Shown here piece by piece: positions 26,932 through 36,621 of a DNA stretch of 64,000 nt. The number at the start of each line of letters is the position of its first letter. Positions within the stretch are counted from its first letter, which is position 1. A model generated the notes under the pieces. That model worked only from the letters and a program-made list of their open reading frames with translations. It was not told where the DNA came from and did no database searches. The stretch is from Rhodococcus sp. B7740 (lineage in GTDB: Bacteria > Actinomycetota > Actinomycetes > Mycobacteriales > Mycobacteriaceae), in NCBI RefSeq assembly GCF_000954115.1, contig NZ_CP010797.1:1674001-1738000 (forward strand), written 5' to 3'. The translations under genes and the position numbers were made by a program.

Positions 26932-28716
26932 GTGACACGGCCGGTCTGCGACGCGATCGTTCTCGCCGGCGGCCGAGGGTCGAGGATGGCAGATCCCGAG
27001 CACCCCGCTGCGTCGGAGGGGGTCGACAAGCCTGCCCTGACCGTCGGCGGACGTCGCATGGTCGACATCGCCGTGGACGCGGTATCGAGCTGTCGCAGAA
27101 CGGTTCTCGTGGGTCCGCTCCGAACCGGAGTGCCCGAGCACGTGGTGCAGACTCGCGAGTCGCCCGCAGGCGGTGGGCCGGTCGCCGCTCTCGCCGCCGG
27201 ACTGAAGTCACTCGACTCCGCAGAGTCGGAGGGCACCGCAGATCTGGTGGTGGTCGTTGCGTCGGATCTGCCCTTTCTCGACGCCGCGGCGGTCGAATCG
27301 CTGATCGGTTCCATATCCCACTCGCGCACCGACGCCGTCTTCGCCCGCGACGGTCACGGCCGCACCCAGTTCCTGCTCGGCATCTGGCAACTGTCTGCCT
27401 TGCGCTCTGCTGTGGCACAGCTCGATTCGCTGGACGGCGCACCGATGCGCAGAATCGTTCCCGCGGAACACACGGTCATCCCGATGTCCGGCATCGAGGA
27501 CTGCGATACCCGTTCCGATCTGCTCGCGGCCCGCCGCGCCGCGCAGCTGCCGGAGACGTTGGAGGTCGGCGACGCGCTCGAGCGAATTCGGCGTCGACTC
27601 GCTCCCCTGCCGGTCCATCGAGTCACGGTGCGGGACAGTGTCGGAACCGTTCTCGCGGAACCACTCGTGTCCCGGACCGCATTGCCGGCAGTCGACATCT
27701 CCGCGATGGACGGCTACGCCGTCTGCGGCACCGAACCCTGGACGCTGCGGTCCGACATCGCGTACGCCGGAAGCTCGAACATCGCCGAACTCACCGACGG
27801 TACGGCGGTGCGCATAGCGACCGGAGCCGCGCTTCCGCCCGGAGCGACGTCGGTGGTTCGCGACGAACACGTGATCCGCGAGCCCGACGGGTCCGCTCGG
27901 CGAATGCCGACGGCCCCGCAGTCCGACGACACGCGTCGACGCGGCGAGGACTGGCTGCCCGGCACAGAACTCGTCGCAGCAGGCACCCCGATCGATGCCG
28001 CGGTACGGTCGCTCGCCGCCAGCGCCGAGGTGTTCGAGATGGCGGTTCGAGGCCCGGTCCGCGGGCGAGTTGTCATCAGCGGCAACGAGATTCGATCCAC
28101 CGGACCACTCGCCCCCGGCGAGACGAGGGACGTTCTCGGATCGGTACTGCCGGAGTACCTGGCACACTGCGGTATCACCGTCGTCGATGTGACGCTGCTC
28201 GACGATACCGCGACGGGGTTTCGAGACGTGCTGACCCGCACCGAGGACGTGGACGTGATCATCGTCGTCGGGGCAACCGGAGGCGGGGCCGCCGATCAGC
28301 TCCGCACGACCCTCGTCGGCCTCGATGCGGAGACCGTCGTCGGGCGAATGCGGATGCGTCCCGGGGGTTCTCAGATCACTGCGGCGCTGCCCGACGGCAC
28401 GGTGGTGCTCGGCCTACCCGGCAACCCGCTGGCCGCCGTCGGCACCGCGATGCTCACCGCGCCCGCCATCGTCGACGCCCTGACCGGGAGGACGGTGCGC
28501 CCATCGCGGATCGGCCTGTTGTCCAATGCCGCCGAGGTTCGGTCCTCGACTCCTCGCATCGTCCCGGTCACCGCGGACGGCACGCGGTGGCGAGCAGATA
28601 CCCAGGTCCGCACGGCACATCTGGCTCACCTCGTCGGCCGCAACGCACTGGCGGTGATCCCGGCCGAGGTCAGCGCCGACGAGCCGGTGACAATTCTTCC
28701 GTTACCGCACCACTAG
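26932..28716 (+). CDS. fused MobA-MoeA molybdenum cofactor biosynthesis protein
   Basis: A 594-residue natural fusion. Residues 1 to about 195 are a MobA-type molybdenum cofactor guanylyltransferase (AIVLAGGRGSRM, then DKPALTVGGRRMVD after a short insertion, and VVVASDLPFLD). From about residue 200 to the end it is MoeA, the molybdenum insertase: PAVDISAMDGYAV, VRIATGAALPPGATSVV, VVISGNEI, VVGATGGGAAD and VVLGLPGNPLAAVGT. One polypeptide would insert Mo into molybdopterin and attach GMP, giving the bis-MGD form used by nitrate reductases. Start GTG 26932. Its stop overlaps the convergent cbiX-like gene by 47 bp. Confidence 0.92.
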   Translation: MTRPVCDAIVLAGGRGSRMADPEHPAASEGVDKPALTVGGRRMVDIAVDAVSSCRRTVLVGPLRTGVPEHVVQTRESPAGGGPVAALAAGLKSLDSAESEGTADLVVVVASDLPFLDAAAVESLIGSISHSRTDAVFARDGHGRTQFLLGIWQLSALRSAVAQLDSLDGAPMRRIVPAEHTVIPMSGIEDCDTRSDLLAARRAAQLPETLEVGDALERIRRRLAPLPVHRVTVRDSVGTVLAEPLVSRTALPAVDISAMDGYAVCGTEPWTLRSDIAYAGSSNIAELTDGTAVRIATGAALPPGATSVVRDEHVIREPDGSARRMPTAPQSDDTRRRGEDWLPGTELVAAGTPIDAAVRSLAASAEVFEMAVRGPVRGRVVISGNEIRSTGPLAPGETRDVLGSVLPEYLAHCGITVVDVTLLDDTATGFRDVLTRTEDVDVIIVVGATGGGAADQLRTTLVGLDAETVVGRMRMRPGGSQITAALPDGTVVLGLPGNPLAAVGTAMLTAPAIVDALTGRTVRPSRIGLLSNAAEVRSSTPRIVPVTADGTRWRADTQVRTAHLAHLVGRNALAVIPAEVSADEPVTILPLPHH

Positions 28717-29398
28717 ATTCACCGAGAGAGCGAACACCCTCGCGGTAGCGCGCGACCACGAGATCGACGATCGCGGCATGCACTCCGAGCGGTTCACCGA
28801 CGCCGTCGGCACCGGCGTCGGCCAAACGGGTGTGAAAGAGCCCGCGCGCCAACAGATACGACGCCACGAACACCCGCACATGCCCGTCGTCACGCAGAGT
28901 CGACACCGCGTCGGACACGGTGGGGGTACTGGTGGCGACGTAGCCGATGCGGACCGGGACCCGGGCGACGTCGGTCAGCATCGCTGCCGCGCGCCGATGT
29001 TCCTCCAACGCACGAGCGTCCGACGATCCGGCGGCAGCGAGCACGATACAGTCACCCGGCTGCCAACCTGCATCACGCAGTCGGTCGACCATGACCTCGG
29101 CCAGCACGCGGTCGGGTCCGAGAGCGCGGGTGACCGCGACCGAGGTGTGAGCGCTGTCGGCGATCTCTCGCGGCACATCGGTGTGCACGTGGTAGCCGGA
29201 CGCAAGGAAAGCCGGAACCACCACCGCCGACTCGGCGGTATCGCGCAGCACCTCGGCCGGAGACGGCCCGAGAACGTCGACGAACGCCACGCGCGTGGTA
29301 CCGATCTGCGTCGACACGGCATCGGCGAGGGCGGCGATCATCTCGACACCACGGGGGTTTCGGGTGCCGTGTGCAACCAACACCAGAGTGGGTGTCAT
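28670..29398 (-). CDS. sirohydrochlorin chelatase-like protein (CbiX/SirB family)
   Basis: A 242-residue chelatase-fold protein. It has the first metal-binding histidine in LVLVAHGTRNPRGVE and a second in FLASGYHVHTDVPREI, followed by a duplicate-like C-terminal half (VFVASYLLARGLFHTRL). In a nitrite reductase operon its likely job is insertion of Fe2+ into sirohydrochlorin to make siroheme for NirB. The ATG overlaps the upstream HemD/NnaR-like stop by one base (ATGA arrangement), so it is the last gene of the operon. Confidence 0.88.
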   Translation of the reverse strand: MTPTLVLVAHGTRNPRGVEMIAALADAVSTQIGTTRVAFVDVLGPSPAEVLRDTAESAVVVPAFLASGYHVHTDVPREIADSAHTSVAVTRALGPDRVLAEVMVDRLRDAGWQPGDCIVLAAAGSSDARALEEHRRAAAMLTDVARVPVRIGYVATSTPTVSDAVSTLRDDGHVRVFVASYLLARGLFHTRLADAGADGVGEPLGVHAAIVDLVVARYREGVRSLGESSGAVTEELSPARRR

Positions 29399-30603
29399 CA
29401 GTACTTCCCTCCTTCGACGACGGCCGAACGCGAGGCCGATTCGTCGGAGTCGCAGTCCGTTTCGGTCTCGATGTGATCGAGTGCGATGCGATAGCCACGC
29501 TTGACCACGGTCTGAATTGCCTTCGGCGCGCCCAGTGAGGATCTGAGTCTGGTCATCGCGGTTTCCACCGCATGGGTGTCGCCGCCTCCGCCGGGCAGTG
29601 ACGCCAACAGGTCCTCGCGGGAGACGACGCGTCCGGGATTGCGGGCCAACGTCTTCATCAGCGCCATGCCTGCCGGCGATACCGGTCGAACTTCGCCGTC
29701 GACCACCACGCACTTACCGCGGACGCTGACCACGTGTCCGCCCGCGTGCAGCCGGCCGGTTCGCCTCGGCAGCTCCTCGGCGATGTGCCGCGCGAGTGCC
29801 CCCAGACGCGCCCGCGCGGGCTGGGTGGTGGCAACGTTCAGTTGTTCCAGGGGCGCGGCCGTGACCGGCCCGACACACGCAGGCAGCACCCTCGATCTCA
29901 TCGATTGCAGCAGGGGTTCGAGCACGCCGTTCTCGTCGGCGCGCATCAGCATCGACGCCACCGCCGGTGCCGAGGTGAAGCTGAGGGCATCGAGCTCGCC
30001 GACGACGACGGCTTCGATCATCCGGTCCATCGGGCTCTGGTCGTCGGGCGCCGTCCAGCGGTACACCGGCACCGGAACCACTTCGGCCCCTGCGCAGCGC
30101 AACACCTCGCAGAAGTCGGGAACCGGCTCCCATTCGGTGGTCGCGCCGTGCAGCTGCACCGCGACGCGTTTACCCTCCACCCCTTCGGCGAGCAGATGTT
30201 CGAGTACCTCCGCCGAGGACTCCGAGGCGGGCGACCATTCCTCGCGCAGATCGGCCGCTCGAATGGCACCCTTCGCCTTCGGCCCACGAGCCAGCAGGCG
30301 TGACGCGCCGAGTGCGCGCCCCAGTTCTTCGGCCTGCCCCCACCCGTCCGCTGCCTCGATCCAGCCACGAAAGCCGATTCCTGTTGTGGCAACGGTGATC
30401 TCGGGCGGATCGGCGATGACGGCGGCGGTGACGCGTTCGAGTTCGGCGTCGTCGGCCAAAGGGATGATGCGGATTGCAGGTGCATGCATCACGGTGGCAC
30501 CGCGCCGCTCGAGCAGAGTTGCGAACTCCTCGGCCCGACGCGACGCCGTGATTCCGACCGTGAACCCGGCCAGAGGCAGTGCTGCCCCGGCGATTTCGCT
30601 CAC
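29398..30603 (-). CDS. nnaR: HemD-like protein fused to winged-helix DNA-binding domain (NnaR-like)
   Basis: A 401-residue two-domain protein. Residues 1 to about 270 match uroporphyrinogen-III synthase (GFTVGITASRRAEEFATLLERRGA, FTSAPAVASML). From about 290 an OmpR/PhoB-type winged helix follows (VVVDGEVRPVSPAGMALMKTLARNPGRV, ending IQTVVKRGYRIALD). This is the layout of NnaR, a nitrite/nitrate assimilation regulator described in Streptomyces and mycobacteria. It could serve both siroheme supply and nir/nar control; whether the HemD part is catalytic is unclear. The GTG start overlaps the nirD stop by 4 bp. Confidence 0.85.
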   Translation of the reverse strand: MSEIAGAALPLAGFTVGITASRRAEEFATLLERRGATVMHAPAIRIIPLADDAELERVTAAVIADPPEITVATTGIGFRGWIEAADGWGQAEELGRALGASRLLARGPKAKGAIRAADLREEWSPASESSAEVLEHLLAEGVEGKRVAVQLHGATTEWEPVPDFCEVLRCAGAEVVPVPVYRWTAPDDQSPMDRMIEAVVVGELDALSFTSAPAVASMLMRADENGVLEPLLQSMRSRVLPACVGPVTAAPLEQLNVATTQPARARLGALARHIAEELPRRTGRLHAGGHVVSVRGKCVVVDGEVRPVSPAGMALMKTLARNPGRVVSREDLLASLPGGGGDTHAVETAMTRLRSSLGAPKAIQTVVKRGYRIALDHIETETDCDSDESASRSAVVEGGKY

Positions 30604-30992
30604 GTAGATCCGCCGCGGACGAGCACGACGCCTTCGACGCAGGAGACCTCGAAGGATCCGAGGGTGACCTGCGGGTCGTCGAGGCAGCGCCCGTCGGCCA
30701 GGGAGAAGACCTGCTTGAGCAACGGCGACGCGACGGTGGGTTCGCCTCCGCGGTCTCCCACCAGTCCGCGTGACATCACTGCTGCGTGTCCGTACGGATC
30801 GATGTTGCCCACCGCGAACAGTCGTCCGTCGTCGAGCAGGAACAGCGCCGCCTGGGTGCCACCTCGCAGGAGCACCGCCACTCCGCGCCCCGGAATCAGT
30901 GCGTCGAGTGTGCATGCCGGGGTCCAATCACGAGCGATGCCGTTCGGTACCGCTGTTGGTGACTTCACTGTTGATGAATCGATGACAGTCAT
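30600..30992 (-). CDS. nirD: nitrite reductase (NADH) small subunit NirD
   Basis: A 130-residue Rieske-fold small subunit of assimilatory nitrite reductase. It contains ALFLLDDGRLFAVGNIDPYG and SLADGRCLDDPQVTLGSFEV. As usual for NirD it lacks the Cys/His pairs of true Rieske proteins, so it carries no cluster. The ATG has an AGGAGG ribosome site about 7 bp upstream. It lies 121 bp downstream of nirB and overlaps the next gene. Confidence 0.93.
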   Translation of the reverse strand: MTVIDSSTVKSPTAVPNGIARDWTPACTLDALIPGRGVAVLLRGGTQAALFLLDDGRLFAVGNIDPYGHAAVMSRGLVGDRGGEPTVASPLLKQVFSLADGRCLDDPQVTLGSFEVSCVEGVVLVRGGST

Positions 30993-31113
30993 GGCGCACC
31001 TCCTGATCAGCTATTCCACGTTGCTTGTGTTTCTGGGCCGTTAAGTCGCGATTACTCGTCTGTGCACATGCACTCAGTCTCGTGACCTGCCGGTTGTCAG
31101 CTCCCGCGGCGGT

Positions 31114-33609
31114 TCACGCGCCGATACGCGGCATTCCCATCAGCACGGGTACCTTGCGTGCCCCGGACTCGTCGAACGCGATGGTGGGGTCGGCCTCGTC
31201 CGGGGCGTTGACGAAGGAGACGAATCGACCGAGTTTCTCGTCGTCTTCGAGCACACCCGCCCATTCGTCCTTGTACCCGGCGACGTGGCGTTCCATGTCG
31301 GCCTCCAGCTCCGCACCGATGCCGAGGCTGTCCTCGCACACGACCGCTCTGAGGTGGTCGAGGCCTCCATCGAGCGACTCGAGCCACGGCGCTGTGCGCT
31401 GCAACCGATCGGCCGTACGCACGTAGAACATGAGGTAGCGGTCGATGTAGCTGACCAGGGTGGCATCGTCGAGGTTCGAGGCCAGCAGCTGAGCGTGCTT
31501 GGGTGACTGACCGCCGTTCCCGCCCACGTACAGATTCCAGCCGCCCTCCGTCGCGATGATCCCGACGTCCTTGCCGCGAGCTTCGGCGCATTCGCGCGCG
31601 CAGCCCGAGACACCGAACTTGATCTTGTGCGGCGATCGCAGACCCCGGTAGCGGTTCTCGAGATCGACGGCCATTCCCACCGAGTCCTGGACGCCGTAGC
31701 GGCACCAACTGGAGCCGACGCAGCTCTTGACCGTCCGCAGCGACTTTCCGTACGCCTGGCCCGATTCCATACCGGCGTCGACGAGGCGCTTCCAGATCGC
31801 CGGTAGCTGCTCGACGCGGGCACCGAACATGTCGATGCGCTGGCCTCCGGTCACCTTAGTGTACAGCCCGAAATCGCGGGCCACCTCACCGATGACGATG
31901 AGCTGCTCGGGCGTGCACTCGCCTCCTGGCATCCGGGGCACCACCGAGTACGTGCCGTTCTTCTGGATGTTGGCCAGGAAGTGGTCGTTGGTGTCCTGCA
32001 GTGACGCCTGCTCGCCGTCGAGAATGTGATCCGAGGACGTCGAGGCCAGAATCGATGCCACGACGGGCTTGCAGATGTCGCAGCCGGTTCCGGTGCCGTA
32101 TTTGGCGATCAGCGACGAGAAGGTGCGGGTGTTCGTGGCCCGAACGATCTCGAACAGCTCGGCCCTGGACTGAGCGAAGTGCTCGCACAACGACTTCGAG
32201 AGCACCACCCCGGATGCCGCCAGCAACGACTTGATGGACGGCAGGCATCCACCGCAGGTGGTGCCCGCAGTGGTGCAGCTCTTCACCGCCGCCAGATCGC
32301 AGGCCCCGTCGGCGATCGCCGAGCAGATCGCCCCCTTGCTCACACCGTTGCACGAGCAGATCTCGGCGTCGTCGGGCAGCGCACCGATACCGACCTGTTC
32401 GGCTGCTGGTGAGATCAGGGCACCCGGGTCGCCGGGCAGTTCCCGTCCGACGAGCGGACGGAGCAGCGAGTACGCGGAGGCATCGCCGACGAGGATGCCC
32501 CCGAGGAGAGTCTTCGCGTCGTCGGTCACGACGAGTTTGGCGTACGTGCCCTTGGGTGCATCGCTGAACACCACCTCGAGCGCACCGGGAGTGGCCGCCA
32601 TGGCGTCGCCGAAACTCGCGACGTCGACGCCCATCAGCTTGAGCTTGGTCGACATGTCGGCACCCGGGAATTGCGCTGCGCCACCGAGCAATCGGTCGGC
32701 CACCACCTCCGCCGTCGAATATCCGGGAGCGACCAGGCCGTAGCACCGGCCCTCGACAGCGGCACATTCACCGATCGCATAGACGGCAGGATCGGATGTA
32801 CTGCAACCGATGTCGACCATGATGCCGCCGCGCTCACCGACCTCGAGGCCGCTCTCTCGTGCCAGCCGATCCTGCGGACGAACACCGGCGGAGAACACCA
32901 GCAGCGCGGCGTCGATGCTGCTGCCGTCGCTCAGTTCGACCGTCAGACCGGCGCTGTCGTTCTCGGAGATCGACGACGTGCCCACTCCCACATGTACGTT
33001 CAACCCGAGTTCGGTGACGAGGCGAGCCAACAGCGCGCCGCCGCCCTCGTCCACCTGCAACGGCATCAGCCGTGGAGCGAACTCGATGACGTGCGGGGTC
33101 ATCCCCATCTTCTTCAACGCATTCGCCGCTTCGAGACCGAGGAGGCCACCGCCGACCACCACACCGACGGCTCCGGGGCCCGCGGCGTCGGCGCGAGCAC
33201 GAATCCTGTCCAGGTCGTCGAGGGTGCGGTAGACGAAGCACGCGGGCAGGTCGTGACCGGCGATCGGCGGCACGAACGGGTAGGACCCGGTGGCGAGAAC
33301 GAGAGCGTCGTAGTCGACGGTGTCCCCGGCCGAGGTCACGACAGTGCGATGGTCACGGTCGATGCGCTCTGCACGGACTCCGGTGCGCATCTCGACGAGT
33401 GCGTCACCGGGATAGTCGTTGCCCGCCAGCGCGAGTTCCTTGTGGTCCCACGCACCGACGTAGGACGACAGTCCCACCCTGTCGTACGCCGCCAAAGCCT
33501 CCTCGCACAGGACCGTCACCTTCCACTCGGCCGCCTCGTCGCGCGCACGCAACGCTTCGACGAATCGGTGTCCGACCATCCCGTGACCTACCACTACCGC
33601 GTTCTTCAT
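31114..33609 (-). CDS. nirB: nitrite reductase (NADH) large subunit NirB
   Basis: An 831-residue siroheme enzyme reducing nitrite to ammonium with NADH. The N-terminal FAD/NAD domain has VVVGHGMVGHRF and a second Rossmann loop GVVVGGGLLGLEAANAL. A BFD-type [2Fe-2S] segment (CSCNGVSKGAICSAI, TCGGCLPS) follows. The C-terminal sulfite/nitrite reductase half carries the siroheme-[4Fe-4S] ligands CVGSSWC and SGCAREC. The ATG has a GGAAGGA ribosome site. narK lies upstream and nirD downstream on the same strand. Confidence 0.96.
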   Translation of the reverse strand: MKNAVVVGHGMVGHRFVEALRARDEAAEWKVTVLCEEALAAYDRVGLSSYVGAWDHKELALAGNDYPGDALVEMRTGVRAERIDRDHRTVVTSAGDTVDYDALVLATGSYPFVPPIAGHDLPACFVYRTLDDLDRIRARADAAGPGAVGVVVGGGLLGLEAANALKKMGMTPHVIEFAPRLMPLQVDEGGGALLARLVTELGLNVHVGVGTSSISENDSAGLTVELSDGSSIDAALLVFSAGVRPQDRLARESGLEVGERGGIMVDIGCSTSDPAVYAIGECAAVEGRCYGLVAPGYSTAEVVADRLLGGAAQFPGADMSTKLKLMGVDVASFGDAMAATPGALEVVFSDAPKGTYAKLVVTDDAKTLLGGILVGDASAYSLLRPLVGRELPGDPGALISPAAEQVGIGALPDDAEICSCNGVSKGAICSAIADGACDLAAVKSCTTAGTTCGGCLPSIKSLLAASGVVLSKSLCEHFAQSRAELFEIVRATNTRTFSSLIAKYGTGTGCDICKPVVASILASTSSDHILDGEQASLQDTNDHFLANIQKNGTYSVVPRMPGGECTPEQLIVIGEVARDFGLYTKVTGGQRIDMFGARVEQLPAIWKRLVDAGMESGQAYGKSLRTVKSCVGSSWCRYGVQDSVGMAVDLENRYRGLRSPHKIKFGVSGCARECAEARGKDVGIIATEGGWNLYVGGNGGQSPKHAQLLASNLDDATLVSYIDRYLMFYVRTADRLQRTAPWLESLDGGLDHLRAVVCEDSLGIGAELEADMERHVAGYKDEWAGVLEDDEKLGRFVSFVNAPDEADPTIAFDESGARKVPVLMGMPRIGA

Positions 33610-33670
33610 TGCGGGTCCTTCCGATCTTCGTTGCCGTGCAGTGCGTTACGTTCTTGCCGGTGCCGGACCC

Positions 33671-35158
33671 TCAGACGGCTACCGGAGCGTTCGCATCGGC
33701 GGAGTCGGTCTTGCGGAGGTAGATCGCCCAGGTGACGATCGCGCACACGACGTAGAAGCCGAGGAACACCCAGAACGCCGTCGTGGCGGACTTCGCGGTA
33801 CCCGAGTACGACGCCCGCAGCACCAGGTTGATTCCGACGCCGCCGAGAGCGCCGATAGCACCGGCGATGCCGATGAGTGCGCCGGACATCTTGCGCGACC
33901 AGTGCTGCTGTTCGTCGGCCGTCATACCCTGCAGTGCAACCGATTTGGCTGCGAAAATCGCCGGAATCATCTTGTAGACCGATCCGTTTCCGATACCGGA
34001 GAGCAGGAAGAGTGCGATGAATCCGACGACGAAGAGCACCATCACCGTGCCGCTGGCCGCCCCTGGCGTCGAATCGTCCCAGGTACTGGCCGCGACCAGA
34101 ATTCCGGTGGCGAACGTCATGGCCACGAACGTGTACAGGGTGATCTTGCCGCCACCGATCTTGTCGGCGAGCTTGCCGCCGAACGGACGCGACAGCGACC
34201 CCAGCAACGGTCCGATGAAGGCGATCTGAGCGGCCTGCAGCGATGCCTGCGCCTGCAGAGCAGGAGTCGAGGGGCCGCCGTCGGTGAGTCCGGCGAGGAA
34301 GTTGATCTGCAGTACCTGGCCGAACGCGAAGCTGAAGCCGATGAACGATCCGAACGTGCCGATGTACAGGAAGGCAATCCACCACGAGTCCGAGAACTTC
34401 AACACGTCGATCATGGAGCGGCCGTTGGTCTTCTGGTTGTCGAGGTTGTCCATGAACAACGCGGCACCGACGGCGGCCACCGCGATGAAGACGAGATAGA
34501 CGGCGCACACGATCTCGGGAGCGGTGTTGCCGATGGTGGCGATGACCAGCAAGCCGATGAGCTGGATGACAGGCACACCGATGTTGCCGCCGCCCGCGTT
34601 CAGGCCGAGCGCCCATCCCTTTTCGCGTTGAGGATAGAACGCGTTGATGTTCGTCATCGAGGATGCGAAGTTTCCGCCGCCGAGTCCGGCGAACGCCGCG
34701 ACGATGATGTACGTCGTGTACGACGCCGGGTTGAGCATGAAGTACATCGTCAGCACGGTGGGGATCAGGAGCACCAGAGCACTGAAGATGGTCCAGTTAC
34801 GCCCGCCGAACTTGGCCGTGGCGAAGGTGTAGGGAATCCGCAGGATCGCGCCCACGAGTGTGGGGACGGCCACCAGGAAGAACTTGCCCGCCGCGTCGAT
34901 GCCGTAGACCGACAACGGCATGAACAGCACCATCACCGACCAGATCGACCAGATCGAGAATCCGACGTGCTCGGCGATGACCGACCAGATCAGATTGCGC
35001 TTGGCGATCTGCTTGCCACCGGCCTCCCAGGCCTCGACGTCCTCGGAATTCCAGTGCGCGATGTGATGGTTCACGGAGACGGGAACTGTTCCGGGTGGAA
35101 CTGTCGCCGTGGTGGCTGAGCCGGCATCTGCCGAAGCGCTGCGAGAAAGGCTGGTCAC
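33671..35158 (-). CDS. narK: nitrate/nitrite transporter NarK
   Basis: A 495-residue major-facilitator protein of the nitrate/nitrite porter family with about 12 membrane segments. It shows family features such as FAGLGGGNFASSMTNINAFYP and LLSGIGNGSVYKMIPAIFA (nitrate-signature glycine-rich stretches). GTG 35158 is the chosen start because AGGAGG sits 6-7 bp upstream; an in-frame ATG at 35203 has no such site. It is the first gene of the nir cluster and supplies nitrate/nitrite to NirBD. Confidence 0.94.
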   Translation of the reverse strand: MTSLSRSASADAGSATTATVPPGTVPVSVNHHIAHWNSEDVEAWEAGGKQIAKRNLIWSVIAEHVGFSIWSIWSVMVLFMPLSVYGIDAAGKFFLVAVPTLVGAILRIPYTFATAKFGGRNWTIFSALVLLIPTVLTMYFMLNPASYTTYIIVAAFAGLGGGNFASSMTNINAFYPQREKGWALGLNAGGGNIGVPVIQLIGLLVIATIGNTAPEIVCAVYLVFIAVAAVGAALFMDNLDNQKTNGRSMIDVLKFSDSWWIAFLYIGTFGSFIGFSFAFGQVLQINFLAGLTDGGPSTPALQAQASLQAAQIAFIGPLLGSLSRPFGGKLADKIGGGKITLYTFVAMTFATGILVAASTWDDSTPGAASGTVMVLFVVGFIALFLLSGIGNGSVYKMIPAIFAAKSVALQGMTADEQQHWSRKMSGALIGIAGAIGALGGVGINLVLRASYSGTAKSATTAFWVFLGFYVVCAIVTWAIYLRKTDSADANAPVAV

Positions 35159-35298
35159 GTGTGGCCTCCTGATCGGTGTGTGAACCGAACATAGGAAAGC
35201 CATGTTGCAGCGGCGCTGCGTGCGGTGACTCGCTGATTAACTCGGTCTCACGCGCCGACCGGCACCGTGGTGAGATGACGCGTCGACGTCGACGTGCG

Positions 35299-36540
35299 TC
35301 ACCAGGTGTCTTCGAGCATCCTCGGTCTGCAGCACAGGAACCCTCCGACCAGCAGAACTGCCACGCATCCGGTGAGCAGTATCAACGGAAGTCCCCATCC
35401 ACCGGACCGCGTGTGCAACAGCCCGAACAGAATCGGACCGGTCGACGACACCACGTAGCCCAGCCCCTGGGTGAATCCCGACAGCGAGGACGACCCCACC
35501 GCAGTGCGCGTCCTGAGGTTGATCAGCGTCAGCGACATCGGGAAGGTCATCGTGCCCAGCCCGACCAGACACACCCACAGGACCGTACCGGCCGTCGGCG
35601 ACCAGTGCAGACCCGCGAAGCCGCCGAGATAACACGCCGCTGCGACCACCACGATGCCGTACGGGTTGCGCACCCGCGCGCAGAGAGTGGGTGCAGCCAG
35701 CGACGTGATCAGGCCCATCGCCCCGAACGCGGCCACCGAGGCACCCGCAAGGGCTTCGCCGATACCCGCATCGATCAACAGCGTCGGCAGCCACGTCAGC
35801 ATCGCATAGGTGATCGTGGAGGTCATCGCGAACATCAGGACCATCCCCCACGCCAGCGAGGACCGGTGGATTCGGCCGCTCGGCTCCACGTGCACCGCGT
35901 CCGATCCGGCCTCGGCCGTCACATCCTTCTCGTCGTGGCCGCGTCGGGCCACCACGACACCGAGCCACGGCAGTGCTGCGGCCAGGCCGACGACCGCCCA
36001 GATTCCGATGGACAGCCGCCACCCGTGGGCGTCGGCGACGGGGACCGCCAGCAGAGGCGGCACCATGGTGCTGACCTGCAGGGCGCAGATGTAGATGGTG
36101 CTCACCACGGCGAGCCGGTCGGAGAAGTAGCGTTTGACCAGCGGCGGGATGACGACATTGCCGATGCCCATGCCTGCGAGGGCGATCGCGGACAGCGCCA
36201 ACAACGACGCGGTGTTCGGCGCGAACGCGCGGGTGGCCATACCGATGGTGGTCAGTGCCATGGCCAGCAGAGCGGCCCGCTCGAGCCCCGTGCGCTTGGC
36301 GAGAAACGGCGTTGCCAAACCGAACACTGCGAACATCGCGGGAGGCAACATGCCCACGATGCCGATCACCGTGGCACCGAACTCGAGGTCGGTGCCGATT
36401 CTGCCGAACAGCGGGCTGATCGAGGTCACGGCGGCGCGCAGAGTCAATGCGGACAGAATGATCGCGGAGAAGACCAGAATTCGCCCGCGCAGGAGGGAGG
36501 TACCGACGATTCGGCCGGCGGGGACGGTGGGCGCACTCAC
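35299..36540 (-). CDS. CynX/NimT-family MFS transporter
   Basis: A 413-residue major-facilitator transporter with about 12 hydrophobic segments, resembling CynX/NimT (cyanate or nitroimidazole-type) permeases: LRAAVTSISPLFGRIGTDL, GIGNVVIPPLVKRYF, SLTLINLRTRTAVGSSSLSGF. GTG 36540 is preferred because a promoter with TATGAT ends 6 bp before it, fitting a leaderless transcript; ATG 36567 is an alternative. The divergent GntR gene probably controls it. The cargo is unknown; its place beside narK could suggest nitrogen compounds. Confidence 0.88.
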   Translation of the reverse strand: MSAPTVPAGRIVGTSLLRGRILVFSAIILSALTLRAAVTSISPLFGRIGTDLEFGATVIGIVGMLPPAMFAVFGLATPFLAKRTGLERAALLAMALTTIGMATRAFAPNTASLLALSAIALAGMGIGNVVIPPLVKRYFSDRLAVVSTIYICALQVSTMVPPLLAVPVADAHGWRLSIGIWAVVGLAAALPWLGVVVARRGHDEKDVTAEAGSDAVHVEPSGRIHRSSLAWGMVLMFAMTSTITYAMLTWLPTLLIDAGIGEALAGASVAAFGAMGLITSLAAPTLCARVRNPYGIVVVAAACYLGGFAGLHWSPTAGTVLWVCLVGLGTMTFPMSLTLINLRTRTAVGSSSLSGFTQGLGYVVSSTGPILFGLLHTRSGGWGLPLILLTGCVAVLLVGGFLCCRPRMLEDTW

Positions 36541-36546
36541 CGCGCA

Positions 36547-36576
36547 ATCATAGGATGACCGGATCATTGGGTGCAA
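36547..36576 (-). promoter_or_regulatory. leaderless promoter of the CynX-type transporter
   Basis: Minus-strand TTGCAC (36571-36576), an 18-bp spacer and TATGAT (36547-36552), with the GTG start codon 6 bp further on. Transcription would begin at or near the start codon. No Shine-Dalgarno is visible. Confidence 0.55.
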
Positions 36577-36621
36577 AGTACTACTATCGACGCTGCAATG
36601 TCCCCGGCATGAGGAGCCCAC

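Noticed and set aside
35159-35298. GlnR box upstream of narK
   Set aside because: Only a loose GTTAA...GTCAC arrangement with wrong spacing is present, which is too weak to call.
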